From positions 1 to 37,302 of the IMG/VR virus record IMGVR_UViG_3300032046_000094: a stretch of 37,302 bases of DNA. One strand, 5' to 3'. Below the pieces are notes generated by a model. It did not search any database and was not told the origin of the DNA. It was given only the letters and a program-made list of their open reading frames with translations. The stretch is from a virus. The position numbers and the translations under genes were made by a program. Shown piece after piece: positions 1 through 7,784 of the stretch. How positions within the stretch are numbered: the stretch's first letter is position 1; each line of letters opens with the position of its first letter.

Positions 1-837
1 AGGAGAAATTGCTGTTCCACCTATCGTAATGTTTGAGCCGGCATTAACTTTATTAACAAATATATTATAAATATCAGTACTTCCTGAATAAATTGTTCCA
101 CCACTTAATGTGCTCGCAGATAAACCTGCACTAAAGTTACTTGAACCTGATGATGTAATTGAATTAACAGTAAGAGACGCAGTTGTACTAATTGTTGGAT
201 TTGTTGCAGTACCACCAGTTAATATGTTTGTGCCTTGACCTATTGTTTGTACACTTGAACCTAGTTGTGAAAATATAGAATAAAGATTTGTATTTCCAGA
301 AAATATTGTTCCACCAGAAACTGTAGTTGCAGTTAAAGTATTTAATGTTGTATTACCAGTTACTGTAAGATTATTAAAAGTATCTATTACAACTGTTACA
401 TTTGGTTTACCTTGATTTAATTTAAGTGTTAACGTATTTGGAACCCAAGTAGCACCAGTAGTATAAGAGTCTGTTGAAGCTGCGATATCAGCTATGTTTG
501 CAATAACATAACCTGCAGATGTACCTGATAAAAATGTTCCGGCCAATCCAGCTCCTGTAGTTCCTTGATAAGTAGAAATTGTACCGGTATTACCACTGAT
601 AATAAAATTATTATTAATGTTTAAACGATTACTAATTTTCTGATTATACAAAGCGGAACCTACTTCAAAAACATTTGTTTGGGAAGATGGTTCAAAAGAA
701 CCTCCTGTTGTTGCAGAAAATTTAAGAACACCATCAAATAGATTTACAAATGGTTCTCCCATTAATGCAGAACCCGGTATCGCACCACCTGTTGTTTGTT
801 TCTTTTTTACTAAAATTGTTACTGGTCTATTTGCCAT
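1..837 (-). CDS. Tail fibre or other repeat-rich virion protein, 3' part cut by window edge
   Basis: The frame is open from the ATG at 837 to the left edge, so 279 codons are visible and the C-terminus is missing. The protein begins MANRPVTILVKKK and is then very rich in T, S, G and N with almost no charged residues, as in beta-structured fibre or baseplate-appendage proteins. A segment of the type SGGTIFSGNTNLYSIF occurs twice here (about 268-320 and 58-105) and a related copy lies in the gene at 883-1431. It is the most downstream visible gene of the minus-strand tail operon, behind the tube and baseplate-like genes, which fits a fibre. An ATAAATAGT-class late motif lies 26 nt upstream. The exact role and host-binding function are inference. 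Confidence 0.75.
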   Translation of the reverse strand, partial: MANRPVTILVKKKQTTGGAIPGSALMGEPFVNLFDGVLKFSATTGGSFEPSSQTNVFEVGSALYNQKISNRLNINNNFIISGNTGTISTYQGTTGAGLAGTFLSGTSAGYVIANIADIAASTDSYTTGATWVPNTLTLKLNQGKPNVTVVIDTFNNLTVTGNTTLNTLTATTVSGGTIFSGNTNLYSIFSQLGSSVQTIGQGTNILTGGTATNPTISTTASLTVNSITSSGSSNFSAGLSASTLSGGTIYSGSTDIYNIFVNKVNAGSNITIGGTAISP

Positions 838-863
838 TTTGCGTTATATTTTGTTTTATATTA

Positions 864-872
864 TTAAATAGT
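864..872 (-). promoter_or_regulatory. Late-promoter-like motif (variant)
   Basis: On the minus strand this reads ACTATTTAA, a one-base variant of the ACTATTTAT motif found before other virion genes. It ends 26 nt before the start of the gene at 837. Confidence 0.35.
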
Positions 873-882
873 TGTTGTTTTT

Positions 883-1431
883 TTATACCCAATCTTCTAC
901 GTGTAAATTTCCATCAATTGTATCACCTGTTGTAACGATGCTGTATTGCGACAACAAAACATTACCTAATTGTATTTCTGGAGTATACACTCTTGTTGTA
1001 GCTGTAAAAAAAACAGAAACTCCACTTACAGTATATAAGCTTCTAAATCTTTTAATTGGAGTTCCTAAATCTGTATTACTGTCTGTTATTGGACTTATTT
1101 CAGAATCCACATAAACATTTGTTGCAGAAAATGTAGTAGCACTTGCTTGCCAAAACTGAGTTATTCCACTTGTATATAAATCACTAAAACTGCCTCCAGT
1201 GATATTCACAGAAGTGTTTAAAATAGTGCCGGCCGTAAATGTATTTATACCAGGAATTACTTTAGTTCCACCTGAAACAACTGTGTTTAATAAATCAGAT
1301 AGATTTGTACTTCCAGAAAATATTGTATTCGCGGATAAATTAGCCGTAAATAGGGTATCTCCAGTAACGGTTCCGCCACTGAGGTTTAAAAATTCCCTAT
1401 TTATAGGATAAAAATAATTTCCACTTCCCAT
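883..1431 (-). CDS. Fibre-like structural protein sharing a repeat with the neighbouring gene
   Basis: The 182-residue protein is rich in T, S, G, N and V and poor in charged residues. Residues around 30-50 (SANTIFSGSTNLSDLL) repeat the motif seen twice in the downstream gene. The C-terminal half contains SPITDSNTDLGTPIKRFRSLY, which resembles the segment placed just before coiled or chaperone-like ends of many phage fibres; that comparison is from memory. It is followed after a gap of about 45 nt by the partial gene at 837 and lies 4 nt downstream of the gene at 1436-1795, so all three are probably co-transcribed. The likely role is a short fibre or fibre-adaptor subunit. No enzymatic motif is visible. 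Confidence 0.7.
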   Translation of the reverse strand: MGSGNYFYPINREFLNLSGGTVTGDTLFTANLSANTIFSGSTNLSDLLNTVVSGGTKVIPGINTFTAGTILNTSVNITGGSFSDLYTSGITQFWQASATTFSATNVYVDSEISPITDSNTDLGTPIKRFRSLYTVSGVSVFFTATTRVYTPEIQLGNVLLSQYSIVTTGDTIDGNLHVEDWV

Positions 1432-1435
1432 CTAA

Positions 1436-1795
1436 TTATACGTCGTTTACGTCTTTTAAAATATTTACCTCTATAACACCAAGTGTAGGTACTGTCATTT
1501 TTTTACCATCAGAAAAAAATAATTCAAATTCTGCCTTAAATTTTCCAGCAGTATCAGTATCTCCTTCTATCCAATTGTATTGAACACTTCCGCCTGAATA
1601 ACTGTTTATAGCGGCAGGCATTGAAGATATTTTTAAATTTCCACAATCATCTGCCATAGAAAAAGTACAAGCCGTTACTCCACTTAAATTAAAACAAATA
1701 ACAGAATCCAAACAACCTCTGGCTTTTATGTTTACCTGAAGTGATGGAAGCGTATCATTTTGCTTCATTTGAAATGTTTTTACGTTTTGTTGCAT
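1436..1795 (-). CDS. BppU-N-like baseplate or tail accessory protein
   Basis: This is a 119-residue protein. The pattern LPSLQVNIKARG followed by an inner segment with W-x-E-G-D-TDTAGKFKAEFELFFSDGK and a final T-P-x-x-G-V-I-E-V-N-I resembles the N-terminal beta-sandwich of phage baseplate upper proteins (BppU, DUF2479), which attaches receptor-binding proteins to the baseplate. The match is by eye and covers the whole length, so a free-standing domain is likely. It lies inside the fibre gene block, which supports an attachment role. Two Cys pairs (residues near 28/33 and 42/51) are unusual for this composition. It could instead be an unrelated Ig-like tail decoration. Confidence 0.65.
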   Translation of the reverse strand: MQQNVKTFQMKQNDTLPSLQVNIKARGCLDSVICFNLSGVTACTFSMADDCGNLKISSMPAAINSYSGGSVQYNWIEGDTDTAGKFKAEFELFFSDGKKMTVPTLGVIEVNILKDVNDV

Positions 1796-1807
1796 TTTTT
1801 TTATTTT

Positions 1808-2182
1808 TTATATTCTTCCTAAAATTTCTATATCAATTCCATATGATGGAGAAACAATTTCAACATCAATAATACCACTAACATTATTTGGATTCAACCT
1901 AAATCTCGTTGTTAATTTTTTTACCGGCGAAAATGAGTTATAAACCACACTCCATACCAATTCATATGTGTTATCAAAAGAATATAAAATAGGATTTAAA
2001 TTAACATAATATCTTCCTGTTGATTCATTATAAACTGCAAGATTTTCCGTTAAAGCTGTAGAATTGTTTATATACGTATTTGCCGAAAGCTCTATTGGTG
2101 TAATTAATGTGTAAGTATCGGCACTATTGAAAATCGAATGATTTATACAATAAAAATCTCTATAAAGTGTCAAATTAGCCAT
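1808..2182 (-). CDS. Hypothetical tail-region structural protein
   Basis: I place the start at the internal ATG at 2182 (MANLTLYRDFYC), giving 124 residues. The frame can be extended upstream, but that extension would cover the late-type motif at 2209-2217, while the chosen start lies 26 nt from it. The protein is rich in Y, N, S and T with alternating hydrophobic residues, suggesting beta structure, and the final third (FRLNPNNVSGIIDVEIVSPS) looks like an Ig-like or jelly-roll edge. No family is recognised. Its place between the tube gene and fibre-like genes suggests a virion component. Confidence 0.65.
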   Translation of the reverse strand: MANLTLYRDFYCINHSIFNSADTYTLITPIELSANTYINNSTALTENLAVYNESTGRYYVNLNPILYSFDNTYELVWSVVYNSFSPVKKLTTRFRLNPNNVSGIIDVEIVSPSYGIDIEILGRI

Positions 2183-2208
2183 AGAATACAACAATAGATT
2201 GCTTTGCA

Positions 2209-2217
2209 ATAAATAGT
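2209..2217 (-). promoter_or_regulatory. Late-promoter-like motif ACTATTTAT
   Basis: The minus-strand reading is ACTATTTAT, identical to the motif before the protease, scaffold and other virion genes. It lies 26 nt from the start at 2182 and just past the tube-gene terminator, as expected of a promoter for the fibre operon. Confidence 0.5.
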
Positions 2218-2225
2218 GTTTAAAA

Positions 2226-2258
2226 AAAAGAGAGGCCAATTTTTTCGACCTCTCTTTT
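2226..2258 (-). terminator. Rho-independent terminator after the tail tube gene
   Basis: AAAAGAGAGG pairs with CCTCTCTTTT over 10 bp around a 13-nt loop. On the minus strand a T-run follows. It lies about 30 nt past the tube gene stop. Confidence 0.8.
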
Positions 2259-2286
2259 TAGTTATTTTCTCTATGTAAATTTTACT

Positions 2287-2775
2287 TTATGCTAATAAAC
2301 ATCTGTCTGGCTGTATAGTGATTTTACACTTAATAACATCATCAGAACCATAATCGAATGAATCGAAGTCTGCAGATGTAATCATACAACCTACCATTGT
2401 CCATTTTTCAACGTCAACACCTACCGGGTCAAGAGCTTTAAGAACAAGGTTTTTCTTGTATCCTACAGCATAACCCATTTTTCCGGTTGCTGATTCAGCG
2501 TGTAAACGAACCCACTCCATAACTTTTTGAGTAGTAGATGGTCCTATTACGTCGATAAATTCGATATCAATAGTTTCCCATTTGTATCTACCAGCAACGA
2601 AAGTTGAGGTGTTCATATACTGAATTTCAGTGGAATTGATTGTGATTTTAGGTTTTCCTGAAGTTTGTACCAGGTAAGACTCAAATCCAAGCTCAGTTGG
2701 AAATTCAAGATAAAATCTATTTTTTCTTTTTGGTTCCTGTTCGATTGGAACTGGACGAAACATTACTACTCCCAT
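2287..2775 (-). CDS. gp19: Tail tube protein (T4 gp19-like)
   Basis: The 162-residue size and sequence fit the T4 gp19 tail-tube family. The protein starts MGVVMFRPVPIEQEPKRKNRF, a typical opening in which the subunit is described as living in a ring. It has a central TFVAGRYKWETIDIEFIDVIG strand pair and a C-terminal DFDSFDYGSDDVIKCKITIQPD strand that closes the beta-sandwich. Subunits would stack as hexamers inside the sheath and guide DNA. Met1 and Met5 are both possible starts; Met1 lies 21 nt from a late motif. The gene follows the sheath in the same direction, as in T4, but here two extra genes (endonuclease and phosphatase-like) separate them. Confidence 0.9.
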   Translation of the reverse strand: MGVVMFRPVPIEQEPKRKNRFYLEFPTELGFESYLVQTSGKPKITINSTEIQYMNTSTFVAGRYKWETIDIEFIDVIGPSTTQKVMEWVRLHAESATGKMGYAVGYKKNLVLKALDPVGVDVEKWTMVGCMITSADFDSFDYGSDDVIKCKITIQPDRCLLA

Positions 2776-2796
2776 GTTATATTGTTTTATTTTATT

Positions 2797-2805
2797 ATAA
2801 ATACA
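2797..2805 (-). promoter_or_regulatory. Late-promoter-like motif (variant)
   Basis: The minus-strand reading is TGTATTTAT, sharing the TATTTAT core of the late motif. It lies 21 nt before the tube gene start. Confidence 0.4.
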
Positions 2806-2843
2806 GGAGAAAAAAAAATATGGATAATATGTAAAAAAAATTT

Positions 2844-3200
2844 TTAAACGAAAGGATTTCCTGATTTTTTCAGGTTTTCTATAAGGCTTTCTATTTTAAT
2901 GCAGTTTTGTTTAAAAGCTAAAATATCTTCAGCTGATAAATCAAACCATTCACCTTTTAATTTCTCAAAATCAAATTTATAATTTTCAGCAACTTTTCTT
3001 GAAGATAATGAATTATGTAATATTTTTTCTACTTTAAAAGGGAACTTGCTTTCATGAACATAAACTATTGAAAGAGCGTATGGAGTGCCGGTTTGAAGCT
3101 GTTTTAATCTTTTTTGAGGATTAACAGATATACCTATTTTATAAAAATTAATAATTTTACAATGAATAAGATAAATTTTATATTCCCTCTTTTTTTGCAT
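2844..3200 (-). CDS. T5orf172/MUG113 (GIY-YIG superfamily) nuclease-like protein
   Basis: The 118-residue protein has the hallmark core IYLIHC...NFYKIGISVNPQKRLKQLQTGTP (residues about 9-40). This is the T5orf172/MUG113 variant of the GIY-YIG fold, with the catalytic-type R in KRLKQLQ. The later FKVEKILHNSL and GEWFDLS segments are also typical. Such single-domain proteins are common in phages as presumed homing or DNA-repair nucleases. The gene sits between tube and phosphatase-like genes in a virion operon, which is a usual place for a mobile endonuclease. No intron is visible beside it. Catalytic activity is inferred, not shown. Confidence 0.8.
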   Translation of the reverse strand: MQKKREYKIYLIHCKIINFYKIGISVNPQKRLKQLQTGTPYALSIVYVHESKFPFKVEKILHNSLSSRKVAENYKFDFEKLKGEWFDLSAEDILAFKQNCIKIESLIENLKKSGNPFV

Positions 3201-3229
3201 TAACTTAAAATTAAAGAATATAAATTTAA

Positions 3230-3925
3230 TTATAAAGTACTATTATAATATTTAATCAATGCTTCATAAGTAGAGGCCCAAGGATGACTAAACGCTTTTG
3301 CTCCCAATGGCGGTCTTTGTGTTAAAACATTTTCAAGTGATATGCCCATATATTTAAGCATATAAGCCCCAGTAACCGCGCCAGTTCTGTCATGTCCATG
3401 TTCACAATGATAATATATTACAGTATTTTCTTCTGTTTTCATCATTAAATGAATATAATCTATAAGTCCTGAAAAATTAAATTGAGTAGGTTCAACTAAA
3501 CTGCAATTACTCATATCTGTACAGCCTTGTACCGGATACCAAATCACACTTCCACTATAGCCATTAACGCTATTTCCATATTGTTTTCTTACATTAACAC
3601 CATTCCAGAATGGTGGCCAAGTTGTTTGAAAAGGAAATGTTTTATCAAATTCTTCTTGAGACATTCCATAAGCAAGAAACTCATCATTAAGGTCCCCTCT
3701 TTCACTATTCGGATTATTATCAATAATGGATATTGTAATAAGTTTATTTTTTGTTAAATCAAAATCAGTAATTAATGTTTGTAATTTTTCATTAATAGAA
3801 TCATAAGTAAATGTACCATCTTCATTTAATGGCTCGTTTCCACGAACAAGATAATTATTGTTTTCTGTATTTGCAGTAACTAAATAAGTACGTTTTGGAC
3901 TATAAGTTGCATTTGGTGTTTTCAT
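3230..3925 (-). CDS. Tyrosine/dual-specificity phosphatase-like protein
   Basis: Residues 172-181 read YHCEHGHDRT, the HCx5R signature of cysteine-dependent protein tyrosine phosphatases, with nucleophile C174 and phosphate-binding R180. The downstream helix TGAVTGAYMLKYMG is also typical. The general-acid Asp should lie 30-50 residues earlier; D137 (in CTDMSN) or D156 are candidates. The total of 231 residues is close to a single PTP domain plus an N-terminal strand region. It lies between sheath and tube, with a late-type motif 8 nt upstream, so it may be made late and might even be packaged. The substrate is unknown: host phosphoproteins, phosphoinositides and RNA 5' ends are all possible for this fold. 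Confidence 0.8.
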   Translation of the reverse strand: MKTPNATYSPKRTYLVTANTENNNYLVRGNEPLNEDGTFTYDSINEKLQTLITDFDLTKNKLITISIIDNNPNSERGDLNDEFLAYGMSQEEFDKTFPFQTTWPPFWNGVNVRKQYGNSVNGYSGSVIWYPVQGCTDMSNCSLVEPTQFNFSGLIDYIHLMMKTEENTVIYYHCEHGHDRTGAVTGAYMLKYMGISLENVLTQRPPLGAKAFSHPWASTYEALIKYYNSTL

Positions 3926-3933
3926 TTTTTATT

Positions 3934-3942
3934 ATAAATAAC
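3934..3942 (-). promoter_or_regulatory. Late-promoter-like motif (variant)
   Basis: The minus-strand reading is GTTATTTAT, sharing the TATTTAT core. It is only 8 nt from the start at 3925 and lies just past the sheath terminator. Confidence 0.4.
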
Positions 3943-3947
3943 AAAAA

Positions 3948-3977
3948 AAAAGGGATACATTTTATTGTATCCCTTTT
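3948..3977 (-). terminator. Terminator after the tail sheath gene
   Basis: AAAAGGGATACA pairs with TGTATCCCTTTT over 12 bp with a 6-nt loop, followed on the minus strand by a long T-run. It lies 22 nt past the sheath stop codon. Confidence 0.85.
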
Positions 3978-3998
3978 ATTATTTAATTTACGTTTTTA

Positions 3999-6653
3999 TT
4001 AGAAATCTTGGAAGTTAGCTCCTTGAGGTAAAACTTGGAATGTCAAGTCAATAAACTCTAAAGCTGGTGTAGGTTTAAGCTGAATTTTACCGGTTAAAGT
4101 ATTTGGGTCAGCTTGTGGACTACTATCAAGAACAACCCTGAAAGCTTCTAAACCTCTTTGATTTTGAATCTGAAGAAGGATTGGTTCTACTTTTTGTAAG
4201 AATTGGTCTCTAACAGTTGCATCGTTTTGTTCAAACAATAACGTTTGAGATGCTGCCGCGATTAATCTTCTTACTTGTAATAATAATCTTCTAACATTAA
4301 CTCTATCAAGAGTAGATTGTCTAACTTGTAAAGTTTTTTGTCCAAAAATCACAACACCTTGCTGTACAAATGTCGCGATAGGATTAATTCTATCTTGATA
4401 TAAAGTATCTCTATCATTCTGGTCAAGTCTGATATCAGCTCTTTGAACCATGTTTGACACAACACCTCTATTGTAACCTGCAGGTGCAAACCAAGGATAA
4501 GCTACATTGTCAGTTAATGCTATTGCTCTTACTACTTCCATAGTAGGGGCTACATAAACGTATTTGTTGTAGTTTTGGTCATTGATTTGAATCCAAGGCC
4601 AGTATGTTGCAGCGTAGTTAGAGTCAATTCCAGTAGCTTGAAGGTCAGATACCGCTTCAGCAGATGTTCCTTTTGCGTTAGCATCAGAAATTCTTGGAGC
4701 ATCAACAATATAAAGTGAATCAGCTCTGTTTTCAACCATAGTTAAAGCATATTTTACAACAGCTTCGTGATTGTAATAATCTACACCCGGAACAGCAACT
4801 AAGTTAATGTCAACTTTTTCAGGATTTGACATTGCATCAATACCTTCTTTAATTGCAGCAACGTTATTTGCATCTATTGCAGAAGCTGTAAAATCTGGGT
4901 CTCTAAATTTATTCCATCCATCAAAACCACCGGCAGGTACTAAAGTAAACTTACGTTCTGATTTTGTATAAGCACTAAGAGCAATTTTGTCACCAACTTC
5001 ATAAGTTGCAGTAGGAGCTGTACTTTCTAAGTGAAATCCTTTCACAACAGTTGTTCCACTAGGTGTTGCACCAAGGAAACTCCATAAATCATGCTCAAGA
5101 GTCTTAATAGATTGACTAATTGAAACTTGTGAAGAAGTATAACCAGTATAAGCTAATTCTGATACACCAAGATAAGTTTTAAACACTGAATCTCCACTGA
5201 AATATTGTGTCTTGTAATAAAGATGTGGAGTTGCACCAGTACCATTAATTTCTCTAAAAGTATAACCTCCAAAACCTGCAGGAACCGTATTTACCGGAGC
5301 ATTTTCTGCTAAATCAAGAGTTACATAATTTGAGCGTCTTGGGTATTCTTCATCAGTTGTACCAATTGCTTTTGCAATATAATTCGGTTGAGAAGGGTCA
5401 AGAGTTAATGCTCTAAATCTTTCTAAAGTAACAATAGCTGAATCGGTGTCACTATAAGCTCTGATTATAACATCAAAAGTTTTTGTAACATCATCAATGT
5501 TTGCGATAGTAATTTTAATTTCTTCATTTGCACTATCACCATCAGATATTGATGTGAATTTAAATAAATCTCTAACAATACCACCAGCAACTTTAGAAAC
5601 TATATAAGGTGTTTCTGGGGTTTTATATTCTGTAATATAATCAGTGTAAATAGAGTTAGTAGAATAAGTAATCGCAGTGCTAAGACCTAAAATATCACCT
5701 CTTTTTGAAGCTTCTCTTACAAAGTGAGGATAAATACTTTCAACATATAATCCAAAGTCATTATTAAATTTCTTTGGATTTTTTCCAAGAACCTTAACAA
5801 TATAATCATCTCTTGTTTCATCTAATGAAACAGTAAGACCACTTTGAGTTTGAGCTGTTAATGGACCTGTTGTTCCGCTTATGAAAAAAGGAAGTAATGT
5901 TCCAGTAATATTTCCTATTTGGACAGCACTTGATAAATTTGCATAAAATTGTGCACCAAGATTAGGGTCACCTTCATTAGAAGATTTACTTCTAATTATA
6001 CAAATAGGCGCTCCTGAATATGCTCCTGAGCTTTGTAACGAATTCGCATTTAAAGTAAAAGTCTCAGTTCCTGCAGAATTAATATAAGTCGATGGACTAG
6101 CTCCTACTACTGAAATACCAAAACCACTAAATGGAGTTGAATTAATTGTATTTAACCAAGTAGTTGTAGTAATAGCACTACCACTGAAACTTACGAAAAC
6201 ATCATTTGCAATTGTTGTAGCAGTTATAGTTCCATTAGCCATTGAGGTGTTAGCAGAAGTTACAAAATTCCAAGCTGTAATATTTGCTACATTTGAAATA
6301 GAAAAAGTCATACCAGAAGACGTTGTTGTTCCTGAGAAGAAATCTTCATCACTAGCTTTTATAATCCAAGCAGCTGAATTTGTATAACCTTCTTTTCCAA
6401 GAACCCTAGTTATAGTAAGTTCTTGAGATTGTTGCAAAAATGAATTTGCAACATATGGCAACTGAAGCTTTGGGTCTGTTGTACCAAATCTAGCCACATA
6501 TTCATCTGTGCTTCCTATTTTTATAGGTTCAAAAGCCGGTCCTTTAGTAGTTTGACCTACTAAACCTAGTCTTGTTATTCCTATTTGAGATGCGAATACT
6601 GAAAAATCTTGTTCTCTTGTGTAAACGCCTGGTGATACGAAAACTGTTGCCAT
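3999..6653 (-). CDS. gp18: Contractile tail sheath protein (T4 gp18-like)
   Basis: The 884-residue protein opens MATVFVSPGVYTREQDFS, the standard N-terminus of phage sheath proteins that forms the inter-ring arm. The C-terminal domain is highly typical, with NPIATFVQQGVVIFGQKTL, NVRRLLLQVRRLI, LFEQNDATVRDQF and a final FRVVLD...KIQLKPTPALEFIDLTFQV. The central part (about residues 100-400) is a large T/S/G-rich insertion facing outward in this family; it makes the protein longer than T4 gp18 (659 residues). Sheath hexamers surround the tube and contract on infection. It is downstream of the neck and tail-terminator genes in T4 order. An in-frame shadow ORF on the same strand is not a gene. 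Confidence 0.95.
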   Translation of the reverse strand: MATVFVSPGVYTREQDFSVFASQIGITRLGLVGQTTKGPAFEPIKIGSTDEYVARFGTTDPKLQLPYVANSFLQQSQELTITRVLGKEGYTNSAAWIIKASDEDFFSGTTTSSGMTFSISNVANITAWNFVTSANTSMANGTITATTIANDVFVSFSGSAITTTTWLNTINSTPFSGFGISVVGASPSTYINSAGTETFTLNANSLQSSGAYSGAPICIIRSKSSNEGDPNLGAQFYANLSSAVQIGNITGTLLPFFISGTTGPLTAQTQSGLTVSLDETRDDYIVKVLGKNPKKFNNDFGLYVESIYPHFVREASKRGDILGLSTAITYSTNSIYTDYITEYKTPETPYIVSKVAGGIVRDLFKFTSISDGDSANEEIKITIANIDDVTKTFDVIIRAYSDTDSAIVTLERFRALTLDPSQPNYIAKAIGTTDEEYPRRSNYVTLDLAENAPVNTVPAGFGGYTFREINGTGATPHLYYKTQYFSGDSVFKTYLGVSELAYTGYTSSQVSISQSIKTLEHDLWSFLGATPSGTTVVKGFHLESTAPTATYEVGDKIALSAYTKSERKFTLVPAGGFDGWNKFRDPDFTASAIDANNVAAIKEGIDAMSNPEKVDINLVAVPGVDYYNHEAVVKYALTMVENRADSLYIVDAPRISDANAKGTSAEAVSDLQATGIDSNYAATYWPWIQINDQNYNKYVYVAPTMEVVRAIALTDNVAYPWFAPAGYNRGVVSNMVQRADIRLDQNDRDTLYQDRINPIATFVQQGVVIFGQKTLQVRQSTLDRVNVRRLLLQVRRLIAAASQTLLFEQNDATVRDQFLQKVEPILLQIQNQRGLEAFRVVLDSSPQADPNTLTGKIQLKPTPALEFIDLTFQVLPQGANFQDF

Positions 6654-6678
6654 TTATTTTATTTGTTTTTTTACTGTT

Positions 6679-6945
6679 TTATTTTTTCTTTGAGCTTTTT
6701 TTCTCTTCACTTTCAGACATATAGCTCTCTACGTCTTTTGTTGCTTTTGCTAATTTTTCACTATCAGAAATCTTTTCATCTACAATACTTACCCAAGCAT
6801 TTTCGATTTCAATTTTATTTAAGATTTCAGAACAATCATTAATTTCAATAATTCCATTAGATTCTAACTCAACTGATTTACGAGCACCTTCATTATTAAT
6901 ATAATAAATCATTTTAGGACCTACGCTATTATTTTTAAGTTTCAT
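6679..6945 (-). CDS. Small hypothetical protein upstream of the sheath
   Basis: The 88-residue protein has a short beta-rich N-terminal part (KMIYYINNEGARKSVELESNG) and a charged helical tail ending SEEKKSSKKK. It has no recognised family. It is 25 nt upstream of the sheath gene with no terminator between, and a late motif sits 22 nt before its start, so it is probably the first gene of the sheath transcript. A small virion or assembly factor is possible. Confidence 0.65.
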   Translation of the reverse strand: MKLKNNSVGPKMIYYINNEGARKSVELESNGIIEINDCSEILNKIEIENAWVSIVDEKISDSEKLAKATKDVESYMSESEEKKSSKKK

Positions 6946-6967
6946 TATCTCTTAATTTTTATTTCCA

Positions 6968-6976
6968 ATAAATAGT
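6968..6976 (-). promoter_or_regulatory. Late-promoter-like motif ACTATTTAT
   Basis: Exact minus-strand ACTATTTAT, 22 nt before the start at 6945, heading the sheath transcript. Confidence 0.55.
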
Positions 6977-6992
6977 GGGAAATTCTCAAAAC

Positions 6993-7703
6993 TCACAGCT
7001 CTTTTATGTCTATTTTAATTTTAGTTATCGTTGGCACTCTTTCAAAGTTTGCAGGGTCCACTAATTTGCCATAAACTGACAATGGAAACACAATTTGAAA
7101 CTTTCTATCTGCAGTAATTTCATCAACAGTATTATCTTCACTTGGGTCACTAAGCATTAATGGAATATGATAGCCATTTATGTTCATATAGCCCTGTCCA
7201 TCAGAAAATCCATCCATTATCATTCTTTCATAAGAAGTATTCGTATCCTGTATGTAATGTGTTAAGAAACGCAATTCATATTGAGCGTCTACTCGCGGAG
7301 GTTGTGGAATTTTATATAAATCATAACCTTTAAGAGTTCCGTCAAAAATAGGAACTTTTACAAAAACAAATTTTTTCTTTTTTGGAATAGTTCTTTTTAA
7401 GGGATTTTGGCCGGGTTTTACGCCAGTTCTTCTAATTGCCATAAAAGGCATATTTATTTCCTCTCCACTTTCATCTTTTAAGAATTTCCAGTTCATTTTA
7501 AATTCAGCCCATCTTTCTTGATTTAAAAATATAAGAGGAACCTTTGCCAATCTATCTTCAGCATTAACAACAGAAATGTTTAAAGAATTAATATAATCCA
7601 CTACTCCTTGGTCAATATCTTCCAAAAGGAGCTTTTTTGGTAGGTAATCATTGTTTTCAAAACTTTGATTAAGTAGGTCGTTTATGTTTTTTTGAATAGA
7701 CAT
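6993..7703 (-). CDS. Tail completion / sheath terminator protein (T4 gp15-like)
   Basis: The 236-residue protein fits the gp15 tail-terminator group in length and position (between neck genes and sheath, as in T4). Visible features include a basic loop NPLKRTIPKKKKFVFVKVPIFDG, the segment YDLYKIPQPPRVDAQYELRFLTHYIQDTN, and a strand-rich C-terminus ending ITKIKIDIKEL. The motif in which the protein describes a conversion from ligand map to direct coordinates (QYELRF) is typical of this family as I recall it. The protein caps the last sheath/tube ring and joins tail to neck. The assignment depends partly on gene order. Confidence 0.7.
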   Translation of the reverse strand: MSIQKNINDLLNQSFENNDYLPKKLLLEDIDQGVVDYINSLNISVVNAEDRLAKVPLIFLNQERWAEFKMNWKFLKDESGEEINMPFMAIRRTGVKPGQNPLKRTIPKKKKFVFVKVPIFDGTLKGYDLYKIPQPPRVDAQYELRFLTHYIQDTNTSYERMIMDGFSDGQGYMNINGYHIPLMLSDPSEDNTVDEITADRKFQIVFPLSVYGKLVDPANFERVPTITKIKIDIKEL

Positions 7704-7721
7704 TTATTAACAATTCTTTAA

Positions 7722-7730
7722 ATAAATAGA
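7722..7730 (-). promoter_or_regulatory. Late-promoter-like motif (TCTATTTAT)
   Basis: The minus-strand reading is TCTATTTAT, one base from consensus, 18 nt before the gp15-like start. Confidence 0.45.
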
Positions 7731-7746
7731 TTCCTTTTATTATAAA

Positions 7747-7778
7747 TTTGCTTTTATTGAAACAAGATTATATATTTG
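7747..7778 (+). promoter_or_regulatory. Bacteroidota-type promoter of the structured RNA
   Basis: TTTG at 7747-7750 is followed after exactly 20 nt by TATATTTG at 7771-7778. This matches the -33 TTTG / -7 TAnnTTTG promoter of Bacteroidota. It drives plus-strand transcription away from any plus-strand ORF and into the ncRNA. Confidence 0.75.
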
Positions 7779-7784
7779 CGATAG

